From: Dubosiella muris
Lineage (GTDB): Bacteria > Bacillota_I > Bacilli_A > Erysipelotrichales > Erysipelotrichaceae
NCBI RefSeq assembly: GCF_004793885.1
Contig: NZ_SRYG01000014.1
Coordinates: 1-64,000, forward strand
Length of the DNA: 64,000 nucleotides
Direction of reading: 5' to 3'
Shown: in pieces, positions 63,566 to 64,000 of the stretch
How the letters are laid out: each line of letters begins with the position of its first letter
Position numbering within the stretch: the first letter of the stretch is position 1
Notes under the pieces: generated by a model
Database searches by the model: none
What the model saw: only the letters and a program-made list of their open reading frames with translations
Told to the model about the DNA's origin: nothing
Program-made: the position numbers and the translations under genes

Positions 63566-64000
63566 ATGGCAGAAAAAAAAGAGTTTAAAGCGGAATCGAA
63601 ACGTCTTCTTGATTTGATGATCAATTCCATTTATACCCATAAGGAAATCTTTTTGCGGGAGCTGATCTCCAACGCGTCGGATGCGATCGACAAGTATTAT
63701 TATTACGCGTTGCAGCATCACGAAGCGGTCGATGGCTTGGAAATTCGAATCGACTTGAACGAAGAGGCGCGTACCTTGACGATTTCCGATAACGGAATCG
63801 GCATGAGCAAGGAAGAGCTGGAAGACAATTTGGGAACGATCGCGAAAAGCGGATCGCTGGCGTTCAAAGAGGAAATGGCGAAAAAAGAGGAGAAACCATC
63901 CGATATCGACATTATCGGCCAATTCGGCGTCGGCTTTTACGCGGCGTTCATGGTGGCCAGCGATGTGAAAGTCATCACGAAAAAAGCGGGCAGCCCGGAC
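63566..64000 (+). CDS. htpG: chaperone HtpG (Hsp90), 5' part
   Basis: The first 145 codons of the Hsp90 chaperone; the gene runs off the window. The N-terminal GHKL ATPase domain is clear: [19 protein letters not shown] (with the Glu and Asn that bind Mg-ATP), [12 protein letters not shown] and [21 protein letters not shown] precedes ATG 63566. Control by HrcA is expected from the CIRCE element. Confidence 0.96.
   Translation, partial: MAEKKEFKAESKRLLDLMINSIYTHKEIFLRELISNASDAIDKYYYYALQHHEAVDGLEIRIDLNEEARTLTISDNGIGMSKEELEDNLGTIAKSGSLAFKEEMAKKEEKPSDIDIIGQFGVGFYAAFMVASDVKVITKKAGSPD

Overview
The window looks like a chromosomal segment of a low-to-mid-GC Gram-positive gut bacterium, most plausibly of the Erysipelotrichia lineage. 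The evidence is strong AGGAGG-type ribosome binding sites, sigma-A promoters, CcpA-type cre boxes, lactose-type PTS genes, lipoproteins and sortase-anchored proteins with SPxTG signals. The lineage is inferred from protein flavour only. No rRNA, tRNA or CRISPR array was seen.

Region 1 (1-13.4 kb) is a cell-surface island. Lipoprotein genes flank three large secreted proteins that end in SPNTG or SPETG, a hydrophobic segment and a basic tail. Two of these are tandem paralogues with near-identical ends and divergent middles. The third is a 1433-residue metzincin protease with a GLUG-like repeat region. At least two lipoprotein genes are broken and one short gene remnant is visible. The surface-protein genes are clearly more AT-rich than the rest of the window.

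Region 2 (13.4-31 kb) holds ispG, an FAD-dependent dehydrogenase, and an unusual fusion of a PTS IIB-like domain to a degenerate ROK-type domain. It continues with a lac locus (HAD phosphatase and DeoR repressor divergent from lacG-lacF-lacE), a radical SAM/GNAT pair, a split ThrE-type exporter, and an msm-type ABC sugar importer with its own ATPase.

Region 3 (31-41 kb) carries the AraC-type activator and GH36 alpha-galactosidase of the msm locus, an AAA/DUF4143 ATPase, a GH1 6-phospho-beta-glucosidase and an iron alcohol dehydrogenase (both with cre sites), and a MATE pump with an XRE regulator.

Region 4 (41-54 kb) contains an ECF sigma/anti-sigma/lipoprotein operon, an RpiR regulator, a flavodoxin lipoprotein, a PD-(D/E)XK transposase-like nuclease, a thioredoxin and a feo iron operon from which almost all of feoB is deleted. 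It also has an M29 aminopeptidase and a very acidic DUF2812 membrane protein. An orphan transcription unit follows, with a run of ten G inside its promoter spacer. A ~105-bp structured repeat occurs three times (40.9, 46.9 and 52.9 kb).

Region 5 (54-64 kb) has an esterase with a coupled 43-residue membrane peptide, small accessory genes, a TetR/MFS pair with palindromic operators, a GT14-like glycosyltransferase, and an overlapping deoC-manA-reductase-C_GCAxxG_C_C operon. It ends with the start of htpG behind a CIRCE element.

The best candidates for something undescribed are the phase-variable-looking promoter with its orphan RNA (52.7 kb), the three-copy structured repeat, and the IIB-pseudoROK fusion (16.3 kb).
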